A DNA stretch of 64,000 nt, from the NCBI RefSeq assembly GCF_000238915.1, contig NZ_BAEG01000083.1:1-64000 (forward strand), in the 5' to 3' direction. How positions within the stretch are numbered: the first letter of the stretch is position 1; each line of letters starts with the position of its first letter. The DNA is from Arthrobacter globiformis NBRC 12137 (GTDB taxonomy: Bacteria > Actinomycetota > Actinomycetes > Actinomycetales > Micrococcaceae). Both the position numbers and the translations under genes were made by a program. The notes under the pieces were generated by a model. That model had not been told where the DNA came from. It did not search any database and saw only the letters and a list, made by a program, of their open reading frames with translations. Shown here one piece after another: positions 60,409 through 64,000 of this stretch.

Positions 60409-61915
60409 GGTTGATCTCTTTTCTCAGGCCTTCGAGCCCGTGCGTGTCGATGATGGTGTACCAGTGGATGAGGAGGTCTGCGAACCCCTGGTTCCGGGCG
60501 AGTTCGGCGTCGAAGATGCTGCGGCAGCCCAGCAGCGCGGGAACCACATCGGCCGCGGCCCCCGACGCCGGCAGCGCCGCATGGAGTTCGGCGGCCAGCG
60601 GATCGTTGAGCTGGTCCGCAGGCGTGGTGGCCACGTGCCGCATCCAGGCCGCGAGGGCGAGCGCAGCCCACCGTGGTTCCCGCCCGGCGTCGAGGTTTCC
60701 GCTTACGGTGCTGAGCAGGCGCAGTCCGATCTTCTGCGAACCGTCGCTGCCCACCTTCGCCGTGGTGTGGCCCAGGGCGGGGTTGGCGAACCGCGTCAGG
60801 ACTTGTGCGCAGTATTCGTCCGCGTCGAGCCCGTGCGGGAGCGTGATGGTGGGCAGGACGTCCTCGGCCATCATGCGCCGGGCGGCAGTGAAGAACGCCT
60901 CCTCGGCCACGGCGTCGCTGATGGTCTCCTTGCCGGCGGCGAGGCCGAGATAGGCCAGCAGCGAGTGGCTCGCATTCAGCAGCCGCAGCTTCGCCGCTTC
61001 CCATGCGGCGACGTCGCTGCTGAACAGCGCTCCGGCGGCCTCCCACCGCGGGCGACCCGCGGCAAAGTTGTCCTCGATGACCCACTGCATGAACGGCTCG
61101 GCCACCACGGCGGCCTCGTCCCGCAGTCCAAGTTCATGTTCGACGGCGTCCAGGTCACCCGCCGTCGTGGCCGGCACCATCCGGTCCACCATGGTGCTGG
61201 GGAACGTGACGTGGGCGTCGAGCCAGGCGGTCAGCGGTTCGGCCTCCGCGGGCGGCAGTGCGGCGGCGAAGGCGTGCACCAGCGTCCTGGTCAGTTCGCC
61301 GTTCGCGGGGAGATTGTCGCACGAAACCACGGTGAGCGGACCAGTGCCGGTACGCGACCGCTGCTGCAAGCCTCGGGCGATTTGGCCAATGGCCGTGAGC
61401 GGCGCGCGCCCCTCAAGGTCTGCGCGGACCTCCGCATCCTCCAGGTTGAGGGATCCGGTTAGCGGGTCGATCCGGTACCCCTTCTCCGTGATGGTCAGTG
61501 TGAGCACCAGCGTTTCCGGCGCGGCGATCCGGTCCACCACGGCGGCCGGGTTGTCCCGTCCGGAGATGGCATCCACGATGCTGGACACCACCCTCAGCGG
61601 CGCAGCACCCTCGCCCCGTTCGGCCACGGTGAAGAGTCCGTCCTGTGGTGCGAGCTGCCGGGCCACGGTGTCCGAGCGCTGGGTGACGCCGGTGATCCCC
61701 CAGCCGGTTTCTCCGCTGGCCAGCATGGCGTTCTCGGTGAAGACAGCGGTGTGGGCGCGGGCGAAGGCGCCGAGGCCCAGGTGCACGATGCCGGGCTTCA
61801 GTCCGCTGGCCCGCAGCGCGGCGCCCGGGAATTCGGCCGAGTTTCCAGCGGTGCCGCTCAGGTTGGCGCTACTCAGGTTGGCGCTGCTCAGGTTGGCGCT
61901 GCTCAGGCGTGCGAT
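60401..61915 (-). CDS. uxuB: Fructuronate reductase/mannitol dehydrogenase family
   Basis: About 500 aa. D-fructuronate to D-mannonate (NADH). Motifs: KPGIVHLGLGAFARAHTAVF (N-terminal strand and nucleotide loop), VTQRSDTVARQLAPQDGLF, VSCDNLPANGELTR, FPSTMVDRMVPATT and the C-terminal catalytic block KLRLLNASHSLLAYLG. No ATG, GTG or TTG lies upstream of GTG 61786, yet the conserved KPGI strand is encoded before it. The best ribosome site (AAGGAG) sits 7 nt before an in-frame ATC at 61913-61915. CTG 61906 is another option. The N-terminus contains the LSSAN tandem repeat. Confidence 0.8.
   Translation of the reverse strand: MARLSSANLSSANLSSANLSGTAGNSAEFPGAALRASGLKPGIVHLGLGAFARAHTAVFTENAMLASGETGWGITGVTQRSDTVARQLAPQDGLFTVAERGEGAAPLRVVSSIVDAISGRDNPAAVVDRIAAPETLVLTLTITEKGYRIDPLTGSLNLEDAEVRADLEGRAPLTAIGQIARGLQQRSRTGTGPLTVVSCDNLPANGELTRTLVHAFAAALPPAEAEPLTAWLDAHVTFPSTMVDRMVPATTAGDLDAVEHELGLRDEAAVVAEPFMQWVIEDNFAAGRPRWEAAGALFSSDVAAWEAAKLRLLNASHSLLAYLGLAAGKETISDAVAEEAFFTAARRMMAEDVLPTITLPHGLDADEYCAQVLTRFANPALGHTTAKVGSDGSQKIGLRLLSTVSGNLDAGREPRWAALALAAWMRHVATTPADQLNDPLAAELHAALPASGAAADVVPALLGCRSIFDAELARNQGFADLLIHWYTIIDTHGLEGLRKEINHG
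61857..61907 (-). repeat. 15-bp tandem repeat at uxuB start
   Basis: About 3.4 copies of a 15-bp unit (plus strand CTCAGGTTGGCGCTG, one variant base). Read on the minus strand it encodes LSSAN three times. It lies at the kinase/reductase junction and may have displaced the original start codon. Confidence 0.8.
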
Positions 61916-62886
61916 GACAGCTCTCCTTCGGGTGTCCCCAGCGGCTGTGCTCCCAGGGCGTGGGCGCGCGTCTGCTCGAAGCTCGGGATGAAGCCGGTGC
62001 CGCCTTTTCCGCCCACCACGAGGGAGGCCGCCGCTGCCCCATACCGGACGGCGGCGGCGAGGCTGTCGCCGAGCACCAGACGCGCGGTCAGCGTGCCCAC
62101 GAAGGCGTCGCCGGCCCCGGTCTGGTCCACCACGGCAGGTGCAGGAATGGCTTCGATCCAGGCCGACTCGGAGTCGCTCTCCAGCTGGATTCCCTCAGCC
62201 CCGCAGGTCACGGCAACGTTGGCGGTGCCCAGCGAGCGCAGCCTCGCGGCGGCCTCCTGCGGCGAGGACGTGCCCAGCAAGGCGGACGTCTCCCCCGGGA
62301 AGGAAGGCGTCACCAGGAAGGCCTGCGGTGCCAGCTCGACCACGGCCGCCGTCGCGTCCTCCACGGAGGTGAGCCGCGGCCGGTAGTTCGGGTCAAAGAC
62401 AAAGCGGCTGGCAACCTCGGCGGCCTTGTAGACGGCGGCCCGGGACGAAGCCGAGATGGCGCACGCGATGCCCCCGGCAATCACAGCGCCGGCTGTGGCA
62501 AACACGTTCGGGTCGACGTCGTCCGGCCCCAGCGTGGAGCCCACGCTGCCGCTGCGCGCGTAGGAGAACTCGCGCTGCCCGTCCGGGTCGCAGTGCACCA
62601 AATACACGCCCTGCTGGCCCGGACGGAACTTCAGTAGCTCGGTGGAAATGCCTAGCTCGGCGATCCGGGCGGCGACCGCCTGGCCGAGGTCGTCGTCGGG
62701 CAGTACTGCCAGCAGCGCGGTGCGGGCACCGGCCGCGGCGGCGGCCGCGGCGACGTTCAGGGCATCGCCGGAGATGCCCAGCTGCGCCGGAACGCCGTGC
62801 CCGAACGGGACGTCGGTGGCCACCTCGAGGAGGATCTCCCCCATGGCGACGACGTCGAACGGCTGTGCTTCTGTCGGGTTACTCAC
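61903..62886 (-). CDS. kdgK: 2-keto-3-deoxygluconate kinase (PfkB family)
   Basis: A 327-aa ribokinase/PfkB-family sugar kinase. N-terminal [33 protein letters not shown], and the anion-hole/catalytic motif [19 protein letters not shown]. It probably phosphorylates KDG to KDPG given its neighbours (mannonate dehydratase, KDPG aldolase). Its ATG overlaps the ManD stop (ATGA). Its 3' end overlaps the reductase's probable start. Confidence 0.85.
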   Translation of the reverse strand: MSNPTEAQPFDVVAMGEILLEVATDVPFGHGVPAQLGISGDALNVAAAAAAAGARTALLAVLPDDDLGQAVAARIAELGISTELLKFRPGQQGVYLVHCDPDGQREFSYARSGSVGSTLGPDDVDPNVFATAGAVIAGGIACAISASSRAAVYKAAEVASRFVFDPNYRPRLTSVEDATAAVVELAPQAFLVTPSFPGETSALLGTSSPQEAAARLRSLGTANVAVTCGAEGIQLESDSESAWIEAIPAPAVVDQTGAGDAFVGTLTARLVLGDSLAAAVRYGAAAASLVVGGKGGTGFIPSFEQTRAHALGAQPLGTPEGELSSHA

Positions 62887-64000
62887 CAGTCATGCACCGA
62901 CCCGTCGAGCCGCCGGTTGATGGGCAGGTACTTGGGGTCGAACGGGAACGCGGCGGCCGCTTCCTCGTCGAACTGAACGCCGAGGCCCGGGGCGTCGCCG
63001 GGGTGCATGTAGCCGTCGGTGAAGGTGTAGGAAGTCTTGAACACCTCGTTGGCGGGGTCGCGGTGGCCCATGTATTCCTGGACGCCGAAGTTGGGGATGC
63101 TCATGTCCACGTGCAGCGCCGCGGCGAAGGACACCGGCGAGAGGTCACCCGCGCCGTGCGAGCCGGAGCGGACGCCGTACAGGTCCGCAAGCGAGAAGAT
63201 ACGGCGCAGGTGCGTGATGCCGCCGGCGTGCGAGACGGACGTGCGGATGTAGTCGATCAAGCGTTCGGTGATCAGCTGCTGGCAGTCCCAGATCGAATTG
63301 AATACCTCGCCCACGGCGATCGGCGTGGTGGTGTGCTGGCGGATCAGGCGGAACGCGGACTGGTCCTCGGCCGGCGTCGGGTCCTCGATCCAGAACGGGC
63401 GGAACGGTTCCAGCGAAGCGCCCAGCCGGCCAGCTTCAATCGGCGTCAGCCGGTGGTGGACGTCATGCAGGACGTGCACACCGTAGCCGAACTGTTCCCG
63501 CACGTGCGCCAACATCTTCGGCGCGAAGTCCAGGTACGCCGTCGTCTCCCACAGGTCCTCCTGCGGAATGTTGCCGCTGGCAGGCTCGTAGGTCTTGCCG
63601 TCCACCGGCCCGATCCCGTAGGTCTTCTCCAGCCCCGGCACCGCGGCCTGGGCGCGGATGGCCTTGTAGCCGAGGTCCAGGTGGTGCTGGAAGTCGGCGC
63701 TGAGGTCCTCCAGCGAGGAGCCGCTGGCGTGGCCGTAGACCATGACGCCCTCGCGGGCGGCGCCGCCCAGCAGCTCGTACACCGGCATGCCGGCGGCCTT
63801 GCCCTTGATGTCCCACAGTGCGACGTCAATCGCGGCGATCGCGGTCATGGTCACCGGGCCGCGGCGCCAGTAGGCACCCTTGTAGAAGTACTGCCAGGCG
63901 TCCTCGATGCGGCGGGCGTCGCGGCCGATCAGCAGCGGGCAGAGGTGCTCGGACAGGTAGGACGCCACAGCGAGTTCACGTCCGTTGAGGGTGGCGTCGC
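62883..64000 (-). CDS. manD: D-mannonate dehydratase (ManD, enolase superfamily), partial
   Basis: Cut by the right edge: the frame continues without a stop to 64000, and the upstream codons read [20 protein letters not shown], as in ManD. Motifs: [35 protein letters not shown] (metal-binding Asp and catalytic His region), [52 protein letters not shown]. It dehydrates D-mannonate to 2-keto-3-deoxygluconate. At least 372 residues are visible. First visible gene of the hexuronate operon. Confidence 0.9.
   Translation of the reverse strand, partial: DATLNGRELAVASYLSEHLCPLLIGRDARRIEDAWQYFYKGAYWRRGPVTMTAIAAIDVALWDIKGKAAGMPVYELLGGAAREGVMVYGHASGSSLEDLSADFQHHLDLGYKAIRAQAAVPGLEKTYGIGPVDGKTYEPASGNIPQEDLWETTAYLDFAPKMLAHVREQFGYGVHVLHDVHHRLTPIEAGRLGASLEPFRPFWIEDPTPAEDQSAFRLIRQHTTTPIAVGEVFNSIWDCQQLITERLIDYIRTSVSHAGGITHLRRIFSLADLYGVRSGSHGAGDLSPVSFAAALHVDMSIPNFGVQEYMGHRDPANEVFKTSYTFTDGYMHPGDAPGLGVQFDEEAAAAFPFDPKYLPINRRLDGSVHDW

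Noticed and set aside
1..64000. tRNA or rRNA genes
   Set aside because: No cloverleaf with T-loop GGTTCRANNCC plus acceptor pairing, and no rRNA text, was seen on either strand by eye; a covariance search was not possible.

Overview
The window reads as chromosomal DNA of a high-GC actinobacterium of the Arthrobacter/Pseudarthrobacter type (family Micrococcaceae). The evidence is strong GC bias at third codon positions, many GTG and TTG starts, densely coupled metabolic operons, and dispersed palindromic repeats. The genus is inferred from gene content. No rRNA, tRNA, CRISPR array or intact insertion sequence was seen.

Layout. 1-564: no convincing gene, an imperfect duplication. 565-4528: two nitrilase-superfamily amidases around an APC permease, with a divergent GntR regulator and a palindromic operator. 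4593-6299: GYD protein and a membrane protein. 6316-11789: FadR-type regulator and a lactate locus (lactate permease broken by a stop codon, then an FAD/Fe-S D-lactate dehydrogenase). 11826-15069: DUF2182/DUF1326 pair, K+ channel, small secreted protein. 15306-15423: four phased mini-hairpins, then a sugar isomerase-like gene. 16516-26052: an amino-acid-type catabolic region (homocysteine methyltransferase, cyclase-family hydrolase, two IclR regulators, permease, homoserine-dehydrogenase-like enzyme, aldehyde dehydrogenase, Lrp, HAD phosphatase). 26165-30529: methyltransferase, flavodoxin-like protein, secreted glycerophosphodiesterase, envelope proteins.

30648-43348 is the most striking part: a sugar-acid region in which four transcription units carry the same operator (best copy ATGAGAAACTTTTCTCAT). 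They are gluconate kinase (with an in-frame stop) divergent from a 2-hydroxyacid dehydrogenase; an RraA-type aldolase, MHS transporter and a divergent PxpABC-like trio; an SDR, aminotransferase and two paralogous TetR regulators; and L-idonate/5-ketogluconate dehydrogenases (idnD, idnO). Idonate would pass through 5-ketogluconate to gluconate and then, if gluconate kinase worked, to 6-phosphogluconate.

43618-59664 holds an unrecognised 815-aa membrane protein, a TM2 protein, a three-gene operon (DUF6421-type protein, SDR, threonine aldolase) divergent from a lysine-type permease, YegP, RecQ, an ArsR-SRPBCC fusion with an apparently leaderless promoter, TerC and a serine hydrolase. 59785-64000 is a hexuronate operon (ManD, KdgK, UxuB, Eda) taking fructuronate to pyruvate and glyceraldehyde 3-phosphate, cut by the right edge.

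Two single-codon nonsense lesions (lactate permease, gluconate kinase) and a missing canonical start (fructuronate reductase) all fall in organic- or sugar-acid genes. This suggests local decay or sequence errors.
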